From Aldehydirespirator sp965203575 (GTDB lineage Bacteria; Actinomycetota; Acidimicrobiia; Acidimicrobiales; Aldehydirespiratoraceae): 64,000 nt of DNA. Each line of letters starts with the position of its first letter. The first letter of the stretch is position 1. The notes under the pieces were generated by a model. The model was not told the DNA's origin. It did not search any database and saw only the letters and a program-made list of their open reading frames with translations. Made by a program: the position numbers and the translations under genes. The stretch is taken from contig OZ241894.1 of NCBI GenBank assembly GCA_965203575.1, positions 2,232,001 through 2,296,000 of the forward strand. The letters are read 5' to 3'. This document shows, piece after piece, positions 36,401-45,481 of the stretch.

Positions 36401-36896
36401 GGACAATCTCTCCTACTCCACCGTCCGGGCTCTGGCCGATCTCAGCCCGGCGGTCGCCGAGGTGCTGGGCTACACCCGCTACCGGCTGGACGGGCTGGAG
36501 GGGATTGCCGTCGTCGACCAGGGCGGCATCGCGACCCGGATCACCTCGCGTACGGCTTCCGTCCCTTCACTGACCGGCAGCAAGCGCCGGGTGGCCGGAG
36601 AGCGCCGGGTGCTGGCCGCTCGGGGCCGCCACGACGGGCGCACGGTCGTGTTCGTCCCGGAGGTGGCTGCGGGCGCCACTGTGGGCATCACCCTGCTGCA
36701 CGTCCGCTTCGAGGATTCCCTTCCGGCCCCGTCGGCCCGAAGCGTCCTGCAGGGGTACCGCAATCGCTACTCGGAGCTGCGCGACGCGGTAACCGAGACC
36801 GAGCCCGCCTTCGACGAGGATCGGCTGGCCGAGATCGCGGCGGTCGATCTGCTGACAGCCCCCATTGGAGACCTGGCCGACCACTGGCGCTCCTAG
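33441..36896 (+). CDS. glmS: Oversized GlmS-like amidotransferase (glutamine-fructose-6-phosphate aminotransferase)
   Basis: 1151 residues against about 610-625 for usual GlmS. Cys2 (MCGIVAV) is the glutaminase nucleophile. The glutaminase domain is then split by about 165 residues (about 10-175, helical, Ala/Leu-rich) before it resumes at EVRGRDSAG, HTRWASIG and NGDVDNYAEL. Two SIS domains follow (VVAISQSGTTTDTNRTVDLV; then LSELCYMSISADATEDKKHI, comparable to the isomerase active-site region). A further ~280-residue C-terminal part (after about 870) has no counterpart in standard GlmS. Position next to glmM supports the GlmS role. No glmS ribozyme was recognised in the 111-base gap upstream. 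An uncharacterised large GlmS lineage is the likely identity. Confidence 0.85.
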   Translation: MCGIVAVMRRPSTRPAPDAAHVIGMVEAASVALANADSAAGGHPEAQELESAAGRLHAANRLLGGVPGLRLLLESPEVADVLRDLIDGATASVAALEARLDADTSLDPAELEHLNEQLVRVRDGLWALGRDRLGASHSVSKLLAGAQLTASSSPAAVEAYLSIHQALSALDRLEVRGRDSAGLHLLVSGHGLDRDDPVVTAALERRGHDPSFGSGSVRLVDGVLSIVHKTAAEIGELGDNTAALRAAVTSDRLLAAALAATDARVLVLAHTRWASIGIISEANAHPLNSELTGEHTPYVIGAINGDVDNYAELFDAAGARVPPAITTDSKTVPALMGRRLAEGLTAGEAFRRTVAECEGSVAVAVCTAGSPDRLQLALRGSGQALYVGLADDAFIVASEPYGVVEETSEYLRMDGEAVAGGANPRTGRGQIVELDGSRAGLIEGVSRHSYDGTGLPVEPGEVSTASITTRDIDRGDHRHYLLKEIGEAPASFRKTLRGRIVDTADGPGLSIGPETLPDVVRSGLRDGSVSKVLAIGQGTAAVAGESFARCLRTLLADAGRAGALDVTALPATELSAFHLQADMSDTLVVAISQSGTTTDTNRTVDLVRARGGSVVAVVNRRNSDLTDRADGVLYTSDGRDVEMSVASTKAFYSQVAAGCLLAVAVAGEAVGAGGAASRRGLLESLRAMPSVLEAVLDRRAAIGEAARRLAPGRRHWAVVGNGPNQVAAREVRIKLSELCYMSISADATEDKKHIDLSAEPLVLVCAAGLSGSVADDVAKEVAIFGAHRAAPVVVADDGDARFDGASTVLPVPKVDPRLAFLPATMVGHLFGYEAALAIDAGAQPLREARAVIEAAAARPDSTAEDVLSLALPTLRQSSAAFSAGLQRGDYNGHLEASTAVRVVTLMRYATGLAPLDGYELELGRVGTPAAVVDDLEAALTVGIDELTRPVDAIRHQAKTVTVGISRSDQTLLEAPLIRAVLATGAPRDNLSYSTVRALADLSPAVAEVLGYTRYRLDGLEGIAVVDQGGIATRITSRTASVPSLTGSKRRVAGERRVLAARGRHDGRTVVFVPEVAAGATVGITLLHVRFEDSLPAPSARSVLQGYRNRYSELRDAVTETEPAFDEDRLAEIAAVDLLTAPIGDLADHWRS

Positions 36897-36900
36897 CTTC

Positions 36901-37026
36901 GCGAATTGGCAGCGTTTTGCACGGTATGCGTGCGTTGTGCTGCCAGTTCCAGGCAGGGGCGGAGCCTCTCGGCGAATTGGCAGCGTTTTGCACGGTATGC
37001 GTGCGTTGTGCTGCCAGTTCCAGGCA
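36901..37026. repeat. Two perfect 55-bp direct repeats after the glmS-like gene
   Basis: 36901-36955 and 36972-37026 are identical over 55 bases (period 71). Each copy carries an imperfect dyad: GGCAGC at its left and GCTGCC at its right, with CACG/CGTG inside. The pair could form a bidirectional terminator or be a mobile intergenic repeat. Confidence 0.95.
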
Positions 37027-37065
37027 CGGCGAGACCACGCCGGGTGCCTGGGTATCGTTGTGGGG

Positions 37066-37485
37066 GTGACCGAGGGCGTCAGGGGCTCGTCCGAAGCCGG
37101 GGTGGTAGGGATCGGCACCGATCTGGTCGACATCGACCGCTTCCGCATCGTGCTCCGGCGGCGCCCCTCGATGGCCGACCGGCTGTTCACCGCCAGCGAG
37201 CGGAGCTACGCCGCGCGGGCGACCGATCCGGCTGCACGGCTGGCGGCGCGGTTCGCGGCCAAGGAGGCAGCCCTCAAGGCGCTCGGCTACGGCCTCGGCG
37301 GGATGCGCATGGCCGACATCGAGGTGATTCGGGCCGAGGACGGCCAGCCCGAGCTAGTGCTGCACGGCGACGCCCGGTCCACCGCGGCCGGCCACGGCGT
37401 CAGCCGTTGGCTCGTCTCCCTGTCGCATACCGACCATCTCGCCCAGGCGACCGTCGTCGCGCTGGGAGTGAGCGGGAATCGATGA
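37066..37485 (+). CDS. acpS: Holo-[acyl-carrier-protein] synthase
   Basis: AcpS (139 residues from GTG 37066; 127 if GTG 37102 is used) transfers 4'-phosphopantetheine from CoA to ACP. VVGIGTDLVDIDRFR has the Mg-binding Asp, and ARFAAKEAALKALGYGLGG has the conserved Glu/Lys motif. The C-terminal SLSHTDHLAQATVVA fits the family. The start is uncertain because several GTGs occur at the end of the repeat region. Confidence 0.88.
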   Translation: MTEGVRGSSEAGVVGIGTDLVDIDRFRIVLRRRPSMADRLFTASERSYAARATDPAARLAARFAAKEAALKALGYGLGGMRMADIEVIRAEDGQPELVLHGDARSTAAGHGVSRWLVSLSHTDHLAQATVVALGVSGNR

Positions 37486-37509
37486 AGGCCCTCGCGTCGA
37501 AATGGGGTA

Positions 37510-37550
37510 TCTCCCGCTCTTGTTCGCTTCGCTCACGGGCCGCTCGGGCC
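37510..37550. repeat. Dispersed 41-bp repeat, copy 2
   Basis: Matches 15114-15154 at 39 of 41 bases in the same orientation. Lies in the 132-base gap between acpS and the NAD(P)HX repair gene. Confidence 0.8.
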
Positions 37551-37617
37551 ACGGCCTCGCTCCGCGTCGCACGAAGAGCATGATCAGTCGCTGCCCATCC
37601 GCTCGGCCTCTGGCCAC

Positions 37618-38967
37618 ATGATCCCGGTCGTCACGCCGGCGCGGATGGCCGAGATCGACGCAGCCGCGCCCGAGCCGACCGAGTTGTTGATCGAGCGGGC
37701 CGGAGCGGCTGTGGCCCGGGTGGCGATGGGAATGACGGGCGGGCGGTACGGGCGCCGGGTGGTGGTGCTGGCCGGACCCGGCAACAACGGCGCAGACGGG
37801 CGGGCCGCGGCCCGCCGTCTCCGGCGTCGAGGCATGCGGGTCCGGGTGGTCTCCGCCATCGATGCCCCCGAGGTCCTGCCGCCGGCGGACCTGTACATCG
37901 ACGGGGCCTTCGGCACGGGCCTGTCCCGGCCCTACACACCGCCTGAGCGAGGTCACGAGGACGCGCCGGTGCTGGCCGTCGACATACCCAGCGGGCTTGA
38001 CGGGCTCACGGGCGACGTCCTGGGCGGGCCGGTGTGGACGGCGAAGCGAACGGTCACCTTCGCGGCCCTCAAGCCGGGCCTGCTGTTCGGCGAGGGCGCG
38101 GCCGCCTGTGGCACCACGACCGTCGCCGACATCGGGCTCTCCGTCGGTGACGGCGACGGCGCTTCCTGCGCGCTGTACACCGACGGCGATGTCCAGGGAC
38201 TGCCCGCAGGCACGGGCGCCACCCACAAGTGGCATGCCGCCGCGCTGGTGGTGGCCGGCTCGCCCGGCATGGGCGGCGCCGCGTCGCTGGCCTGCTCTGC
38301 CGCGCTGCGCAGCGGAGCCCGGATGGTGCATCTCAGTGCGCCCGCCGCGGCGGGGGTGGTCTCGCCCATCGAGGTAGTGCGATCCGAACCGCCCTTGGCC
38401 GTGGACGCCGCCCGTTTCCGCGTGTGCGCAGCCGGACCGGGGCTGGGCACCGATCAGCAGGCCGCGGCCCGCCTCGCTGACGCACTCGCGCTGGACCTGC
38501 CGACGGTGATCGACGCCGACGGCCTGCGCCTGCTGCACGATCCTGCGGTTGCCCCGGTCACGGACCAGCGCAGCCGCAACTCGGTTCCAACCGTTCTGAC
38601 GCCGCACGACGCCGAGCTCGAAGCGCTGGTGGAGATGCGACCCGGTTCGGACCGCATCGCCGCGGCCCGGGCCGCCGCCGCTCAGCTGGGAGCAGTGGTG
38701 CTGCTCAAGGGCGGTCCCACCGTGGTGGCCGACCCGACGGGGCGGGCCAGGATCGTGTCCAGCGGCGACGCGAGGCTGGCCACGGCCGGCACCGGCGACG
38801 TTCTCACGGGCATGATCGCGGGTCGCCTGGCCGCGTTCGGGCCCGAGCGTCTGGTTGACCGGGTGGCCGAAGCCGCCCACATTCACGGACGGGCCGCATC
38901 CGCGGTCCAGGGCGCCCGTCTCATAGCCAGCGACCTCCTCGCCACGCTGCGAGCCGTCACCCCGTGA
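37618..38967 (+). CDS. nnr: Bifunctional NAD(P)H-hydrate epimerase / ADP-dependent NAD(P)H-hydrate dehydratase
   Basis: A 449-residue fusion that repairs hydrated NAD(P)H. The YjeF-N epimerase domain (about 1-195) has MAEIDAAAPEPTELLIERAG, GPGNNGADG and VDIPSGLDGLTGDV. The ribokinase-like dehydratase domain (about 205-445) has VVAGSPGMGGAASLACSAAL, DADGLRLL, LTPHDAELE and the GTGDVLTGMIAG phosphate loop. ATG 37618 is the standard start. The stop overlaps the alr GTG. Nnr-alr-tsaE-tsaB-tsaD order is common in bacteria. Confidence 0.93.
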   Translation: MIPVVTPARMAEIDAAAPEPTELLIERAGAAVARVAMGMTGGRYGRRVVVLAGPGNNGADGRAAARRLRRRGMRVRVVSAIDAPEVLPPADLYIDGAFGTGLSRPYTPPERGHEDAPVLAVDIPSGLDGLTGDVLGGPVWTAKRTVTFAALKPGLLFGEGAAACGTTTVADIGLSVGDGDGASCALYTDGDVQGLPAGTGATHKWHAAALVVAGSPGMGGAASLACSAALRSGARMVHLSAPAAAGVVSPIEVVRSEPPLAVDAARFRVCAAGPGLGTDQQAAARLADALALDLPTVIDADGLRLLHDPAVAPVTDQRSRNSVPTVLTPHDAELEALVEMRPGSDRIAAARAAAAQLGAVVLLKGGPTVVADPTGRARIVSSGDARLATAGTGDVLTGMIAGRLAAFGPERLVDRVAEAAHIHGRAASAVQGARLIASDLLATLRAVTP

Positions 38968-40109
38968 GCGCCTCCAGCCTTACGGCGCGCCTGGTGAGGG
39001 TTCGGAGCGCCGCCATCGAGGCGAACGTCCGGCGCCTGGCTGAGCGAGCCGGTAGCGCAGGCCTGTGCGCGGTCGTCAAGGCCGATGGCTACGGGCACGG
39101 TGCCGTTACCGCGGCCCGAGCTGCCCTGGCGGGGGGTGCGTCGTGGTTGGGCGTGGCCACGATCCCCGAGGCGCTGGAGGTAGCCGAAGCCGCCGAGATG
39201 GCCGGCAGTGACGCACTCGTTCTCGTGCTGTCCGAGGTCGCCCCCGGGCTCGCGGCCGGCGCGCGCGTCAGCTGCCCGGGACGGGTCCGGTTCACAGTGG
39301 CGTCGGCCGCGGGGATCGAGGCGCTGGCGACTGCACCGGGACCCGCCCGCGCCGTCCATCTCAAGGTGGACACCGGCATGCGCCGGATGGGCGCGCTGCC
39401 CACCGAACTCGAAGCGGTGTCCGGAGCACTGCGAGCGGCCGGAGAGCGGCTCCACCTCGAAGGCGTGTGGACGCATCTCGCGATCGCGGACGTCCCCAAC
39501 GATCCGTTCACAGCAGAGCAGGTGGCCCGTTTCGACGGGGCCCTGGCCGCGTTGCGGCGAGACGGCCTGCCCACCGGCATCGTGCACGCCGCCAACTCGG
39601 CGGGGCTGCTGGCCCATCCCGACGCCCGCCGCGACATGGTCCGGACCGGCATCGCCATCTACGGCGTCCCTCCCTCGCCGGAGCTTGAGGGCGCCATCGA
39701 ACTCGAGCCCGCGCTCGAATTGGTGTCGCGGGTGACCGCGGTGCGGACCGTGGCTGCAGGTGAGACCGTGTCGTACGGACGGCACTGGCGGGCCGACCAG
39801 CCCACGCGGGTCGCCACCGTGGCCCTCGGATACGCCGACGGCGTGCGCCGTGACAGCGGCTCGGCCGGGGTTGAAGTGCTGGTACGCGGCCGCCGGTGCC
39901 CGATCGTGGGCGCGGTGACGATGGACCAGCTGATGGTCGACCTCGATCCGGCCATCGCGGGCGAGGCCACAGTCGGTGATGAGGTCGTTCTCATCGGCCG
40001 GCAGGGCTCAGACGAAGTCACCGCGACCGAGGTGGCCCTGCGCCTCGGCACCATCGCCTACGAGGTCCTGACGTCGATCTCCTCCCGGGTGCCCAGGGCC
40101 GTCGTGTAG
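38964..40109 (+). CDS. alr: Alanine racemase
   Basis: Alr (381 residues) supplies D-alanine for peptidoglycan. PLP-lysine K39 is in VVKADGYGHG. RTGIAIYGVPPS and the C-terminal domain with SYGRHWRADQPTRVATVALG are present; the second catalytic Tyr is in this segment. GTG 38964 overlaps the preceding stop (GTGA). Confidence 0.94.
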   Translation: MSASSLTARLVRVRSAAIEANVRRLAERAGSAGLCAVVKADGYGHGAVTAARAALAGGASWLGVATIPEALEVAEAAEMAGSDALVLVLSEVAPGLAAGARVSCPGRVRFTVASAAGIEALATAPGPARAVHLKVDTGMRRMGALPTELEAVSGALRAAGERLHLEGVWTHLAIADVPNDPFTAEQVARFDGALAALRRDGLPTGIVHAANSAGLLAHPDARRDMVRTGIAIYGVPPSPELEGAIELEPALELVSRVTAVRTVAAGETVSYGRHWRADQPTRVATVALGYADGVRRDSGSAGVEVLVRGRRCPIVGAVTMDQLMVDLDPAIAGEATVGDEVVLIGRQGSDEVTATEVALRLGTIAYEVLTSISSRVPRAVV

Positions 40110-40117
40110 GTTCGCAC

Positions 40118-40999
40118 GTGTCGGTCGACCTGCAGATCCCCGGCGTGGAGATCGGTCACTGGACCGATCCGGCGGCCCGCACCGGATGCACCGTGATCGT
40201 TCTCCCGCCCGGCACGACCGCCTCCGGCGAGGTCCGTGGCGGCGCTCCCGCCACTCGCGACTTCGCGCTGCTGGCACCCGAACGGCTCGTCGAGCACGTC
40301 GATGCGGTGGTGCTCGCCGGCGGTTCGGCCTTCGGACTGGCCGCGGCCGACGGCGTGATGGAGGTCCTGGAGTCCGAGGGCCGGGGGTTCGACACCCCCC
40401 ACGGTCCGGTGCCCATCGTGGTGGCCATGGCCCTGTACGACCTGGGCGTGGGGGACTCGGCCGTCCGCCCCGACGCTGCCGCCGGCCGGCACGCGGCCAC
40501 GAACCGGGCCGCCGAGTCGGAGACCGGCGCGGTCGGAGCCGGCACCGGGGCCACCGTCTCCAAATGGCTCGGCGCCGAGAGCGCCGAGCCCGGCGGGCTC
40601 GGGATCGCCTCCGCGCGCCGCGGCGAGCTTGTCGTCAGCGCGGTCGTGGCCCTCAACGCGGCCGGCAGCCCGCCGCCCGAATCGCAGCAGATACTGGAGC
40701 AGGTCGAGGCCGGCACATTCGAGCGGTGGGAGGGCCGGGCCCAACCATTCGCCAACACGACCCTGTGCGCGGTGGTCACCAACGCCGCGCTGACCAAGCT
40801 CGACTGCTTCTGGGTGTCCCAGGGAGGCCACGACGGGCTGGCCCGGACCCTGGTGCCGGCCCACTCCCGCTCCGACGGCGATGCGGTGGTGGTCGCAGCC
40901 ACGGGGGGAGTCGCCGCCGATGCCGACGACGTGCGGCTCCTGGCAGTGGCCGCAGTGGCCAAGGCGGTGCGCTGCGGCATCGGTACGCTCGGAGCGTGA
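40118..40999 (+). CDS. P1 family (S58, DmpA/NylC-like) peptidase
   Basis: A 293-residue N-terminal-nucleophile hydrolase precursor. The family cleaves itself at an Asn-Thr or Gly-Ser bond; here FANTTLCAVV gives the likely cleavage N213/T214 (NylC-like). The alpha part has GVEIGHWTDPAARTGCTVIV and VVLAGGSAFGLAAADGV, and the beta part TNAALTKLDC. Substrates (beta-peptides, amino-amides, cyclic amides) cannot be told from sequence. It sits between alr and tsaE, 8 bases after alr, starting at GTG. Confidence 0.88.
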   Translation: MSVDLQIPGVEIGHWTDPAARTGCTVIVLPPGTTASGEVRGGAPATRDFALLAPERLVEHVDAVVLAGGSAFGLAAADGVMEVLESEGRGFDTPHGPVPIVVAMALYDLGVGDSAVRPDAAAGRHAATNRAAESETGAVGAGTGATVSKWLGAESAEPGGLGIASARRGELVVSAVVALNAAGSPPPESQQILEQVEAGTFERWEGRAQPFANTTLCAVVTNAALTKLDCFWVSQGGHDGLARTLVPAHSRSDGDAVVVAATGGVAADADDVRLLAVAAVAKAVRCGIGTLGA

Positions 41000-41035
41000 C
41001 AACGCTCCCCTCCGCTGCCCTCACGACAGGTTTGG

Positions 41036-41518
41036 ATGATCGCCTGTAGCACGGCCACCGTCGACGAGACCAGAGCGCTCGGAGCGGCCGTCGCGGCGGT
41101 GGTGGACACCGGAGACGTGGTGGTGCTCGTCGGGGACCTGGGCGCGGGCAAGACGGCCTTCGTGCAGGGCTTCGCGGCCACCCTCGGCGTGACCGCCCCC
41201 GTCACCAGCCCCACCTTCACACTGGCCAACCGGTACGAGGGCCGCCTGGTGGTCAACCATCTGGACGTATATCGCTTCGACTGCCCTGACGAGGTCAACG
41301 ACCTCGCCCTCCCCGAACTCCTCGACGACGGAGTGACCCTCGTGGAATGGGGCGACACCATCTCGTCGGCACTCGGCGCCGAGCACCTGTCGGTCACGAT
41401 CCGCTTCGGTGCGGGCGACAACGACCGCAGCTTCGAGCTGCGCAGCCACGGTGAGTCGTGGCAGCGCCGTGCCGGTCGGTTGAGCGCCGCCCTCGAGCCC
41501 TGGGCCTCGCCGTGCTGA
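41036..41518 (+). CDS. tsaE: tRNA threonylcarbamoyladenosine biosynthesis ATPase TsaE
   Basis: TsaE (160 residues) works with TsaB and TsaD in adding t6A at tRNA position 37. P-loop GDLGAGKT is at about 33-40; SPTFTLANRY and HLDVYRF are characteristic. The C-terminal ~25 residues are extra. It overlaps tsaB by 7 bases. Confidence 0.93.
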   Translation: MIACSTATVDETRALGAAVAAVVDTGDVVVLVGDLGAGKTAFVQGFAATLGVTAPVTSPTFTLANRYEGRLVVNHLDVYRFDCPDEVNDLALPELLDDGVTLVEWGDTISSALGAEHLSVTIRFGAGDNDRSFELRSHGESWQRRAGRLSAALEPWASPC

Positions 41519-42204
41519 TACTCGGGATCGAGTCGGCCACCGGCCGTGTCGGCTGCGCCATCGGCGGCCACGAGGGCGTGCGCGCCTCGGTTCAGGCCAC
41601 CCGCGAGCGCCGCCATGCCGAGCTGCTCGCTCCCCAGATACAGGCGGCCTGCGCCCACGCCGGCGTCTCGCTGCGAGACCTGGGCGCGGTCGCAGTCGAT
41701 GTCGGCCCGGGCCTCTACACGGGTCTCCGGGTGGGGGTGACCACCGCCATAACCATGGCGCACGCCCTGAGGGTGCCCGCGGTCGCGGTCAGCAGCCTCG
41801 ACCTGGTCGCGTACCCGCTGCGCCACGCGGGCCGCACCATCACGGTGATGATCGACGCCCGCCGCGGCGAGGTGTTCCACGCCCGGTACGGCTGCCTTCC
41901 CGGAGGGGTCCAGCGATTGAGCGACCCCGAGGTCGGGGCCCCCGACCACGTCGTGTCCCAGATCCTGGCCAGTGACGACGAGACGCTAGTGGTGGGGGAC
42001 GGGGCGGTGCGCTACGCCTCGATGTTCGATTCGCTGCGCGGCGTGGAGTTGGCCGATCCCGGGTTCGCTCACCCGTCGGCCGAGTCGCTGGTGCTGCTGG
42101 CGCATGCCCTCGCCGTCCGCGAGGAGTTCGTGCGGCCCGACGAGATCGAGCCTCTCTACCTGCGCCGCCCCGACGCGCAGCCAAACTGGGCCGCGAGCCG
42201 ATAG
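41512..42204 (+). CDS. tsaB: tRNA threonylcarbamoyladenosine biosynthesis protein TsaB
   Basis: TsaB (230 residues) is the inactive ASKHA partner of TsaD. GTG 41512 gives VLILGIESATGRVGCAIGG; earlier codons belong to tsaE. VGPGLYTGLRVGVTTA and MIDARRGEVFHARYG are diagnostic. rimI, often inserted between tsaB and tsaD, is absent; the gap to tsaD is 9 bases. Confidence 0.93.
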   Translation: MLILGIESATGRVGCAIGGHEGVRASVQATRERRHAELLAPQIQAACAHAGVSLRDLGAVAVDVGPGLYTGLRVGVTTAITMAHALRVPAVAVSSLDLVAYPLRHAGRTITVMIDARRGEVFHARYGCLPGGVQRLSDPEVGAPDHVVSQILASDDETLVVGDGAVRYASMFDSLRGVELADPGFAHPSAESLVLLAHALAVREEFVRPDEIEPLYLRRPDAQPNWAASR

Positions 42205-42213
42205 GAGCGGACA

Positions 42214-43221
42214 ATGACCGAGAGCGCCGCGATCCTGGGCATCGAAACCTCGTGTGACGAGACAGCCGCGGCGGTGGTGGCCGGCGGGCAGAGGGTCCTG
42301 TCGTCGGTGGTCTCCAGCCAGGTCGATCTTCACGCCCGCTACGGCGGGGTCGTCCCCGAGGTCGCGGGACGGGCCCATGTAGAGAGGCTCGTGCCGGTGA
42401 TGTCGCAGGCGCTGGTGGAGTCGGCTCTGGAGGACTCCGACATAGCGGCGGTGGCGGCCACGGCCGGTCCGGGACTGGTGGGGGCGCTGCTCGTCGGCGT
42501 GTCGGCGGCCAAGGCGCTGGCGCTGGCCTGGGACGTGCCCTTCGTGGCCGTCAATCATCTGGAGGCCCATCTCCACGCAGCCTTCCTCGACGAGCCGAGC
42601 CTGGAGCTGCCCGTGGTCGTGATACTCGTGTCCGGCGGCCACACCATGCTGGTGCTGATGGAGGACCGTCTGCGCTACCGGGTGCTCGGGGCGACTCTCG
42701 ATGACGCCGCGGGGGAGGCCTTCGACAAGGTGGCCCGCTACATGGGCCTCGGCTATCCGGGCGGCCCGGTGATCGACCGGCTCAGCGGGCAGGGGGACCG
42801 CGACGCCATCGCCTTTCCCCGGGCGATGCTGCACGACGGCTGGAACTTCTCCTTCAGCGGACTGAAGACCGCGGTCATCAACCACCTGAGGCGCCATCCC
42901 GACGCCCCGATCGAGGATGTGGCCGCGTCGTTCCAGGAGGCCGTGGCGGATGTGCTGCTGGCCAAGGCCCGCAGGGCCGCGGCCGCTCACAACGCCCGGG
43001 GCCTGTGCCTGGCCGGAGGCGTGGCGGCCAACAGCCGGCTGCGCGAGATGACGCTCGACGCGTGCACGGCCGACGGGCTGGCCGCGTACCTGCCGAGCCG
43101 GGCCATGTGCACCGACAACGCCGCCATGGTGGCGGCGGCGGGCTGGTGGCGATTGCAGGCCGACGGACCCTCCCCGCTCACTGTTGGGGCAGACCCTTCG
43201 CTGGGCCTTCCGGAGGACTGA
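42214..43221 (+). CDS. tsaD: tRNA N6-adenosine threonylcarbamoyltransferase TsaD
   Basis: TsaD (335 residues) transfers the threonylcarbamoyl group to A37. GIETSCDETAAAVV, ARYGGVVPEVAGRAHVE and AVNHLEAHLHAAF (metal histidines) and GGHTMLVLM are all present, as is CLAGGVAANSRLRE near the C-terminus. It ends 46 bases before the CIRCE element. Confidence 0.96.
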   Translation: MTESAAILGIETSCDETAAAVVAGGQRVLSSVVSSQVDLHARYGGVVPEVAGRAHVERLVPVMSQALVESALEDSDIAAVAATAGPGLVGALLVGVSAAKALALAWDVPFVAVNHLEAHLHAAFLDEPSLELPVVVILVSGGHTMLVLMEDRLRYRVLGATLDDAAGEAFDKVARYMGLGYPGGPVIDRLSGQGDRDAIAFPRAMLHDGWNFSFSGLKTAVINHLRRHPDAPIEDVAASFQEAVADVLLAKARRAAAAHNARGLCLAGGVAANSRLREMTLDACTADGLAAYLPSRAMCTDNAAMVAAAGWWRLQADGPSPLTVGADPSLGLPED

Positions 43222-43267
43222 AACCCCGACTCCCGCGCGTTGTGGCACCCGTTGGCGGGCCGTATCG

Positions 43268-43294
43268 TTGGCACTCGTCACGGGAGAGTGCCAA
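43268..43294. promoter_or_regulatory. CIRCE operator (HrcA binding site) upstream of groES
   Basis: TTGGCACTC, nine-base spacer, GAGTGCCAA: a perfect 9-bp dyad that matches the CIRCE consensus (TTAGCACTC-N9-GAGTGCTAA) with a compensated change on each arm. It lies 50 bases before the groES ATG, so groESL should be repressed by HrcA and induced by heat or protein stress. No hrcA gene is in the window. Confidence 0.93.
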
Positions 43295-43344
43295 CGCCCG
43301 TGTTCAGTCCAAGAACATCGACAAACCCGAGTCCGGGAGGACAC

Positions 43345-43635
43345 ATGAACCTGCAGCCACTCGACGACCGCATCGTTGTGCGGCCCGGCGACGCCGAGGA
43401 GACCACCGCCAGTGGTCTCGTCATCCCCGACACCGCCAAAGAGAAGCCCCAGCAGGGCGAGGTCCTGGCGGTCGGCCCCGGTCGCCGGTCCGAGGACAGC
43501 GGTGACATCATCCCCATGGATGTCGCCGTGGGCGACACCGTCGTCTACTCCAAGTACGGCGGGACCGAGATCACCGTCGACGGCGAGGACCTGCTCATCC
43601 TCAACGCCCGCGACGTGCTGGCAAAGGTCGGCTGA
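43345..43635 (+). CDS. groES: Co-chaperonin GroES
   Basis: GroES (96 residues) caps the GroEL cavity. ATG 43345 with GGGAGGA upstream gives MNLQPLDDRIVVRPGDAEET. The mobile loop (ETTASGLVIPDTAKEKPQQG) and YSKYGGTEITVDGEDLLIL are standard. groEL follows 8 bases later. Confidence 0.97.
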   Translation: MNLQPLDDRIVVRPGDAEETTASGLVIPDTAKEKPQQGEVLAVGPGRRSEDSGDIIPMDVAVGDTVVYSKYGGTEITVDGEDLLILNARDVLAKVG

Positions 43636-43643
43636 GGTCGCCC

Positions 43644-45296
<1,653 letters not shown>

Positions 45297-45318
45297 CCGT
45301 TCGCCTCCCGCGAACATC

Positions 45319-45350
45319 GCAGGAGCCCGGGCCCACGCCCGGGCTCCTGC
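45319..45350 (+). terminator. Terminator hairpin after groEL
   Basis: A perfect 14-bp stem, GCAGGAGCCCGGGC / GCCCGGGCTCCTGC, with a CCAC loop, 22 bases after the groEL stop. There is no clear T-run after it, as is common in high-GC actinobacteria. Confidence 0.85.
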
Positions 45351-45481
45351 GCGCCCGGTGCCGCGCTGCCGTGCATGCGCCGCGTCAGGCGTTGACAGGA
45401 GGCGCAGACTGATGCAGCATCGAAGAACACCTGGGTCCGACCTTGTCAGATGGCGTGCAGGCTCTGTCCCAGGAGTTCGAC

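Noticed and set aside
36901..37026. CRISPR array
   Set aside because: Only two repeat copies, separated by 16 bases, no cas genes nearby.
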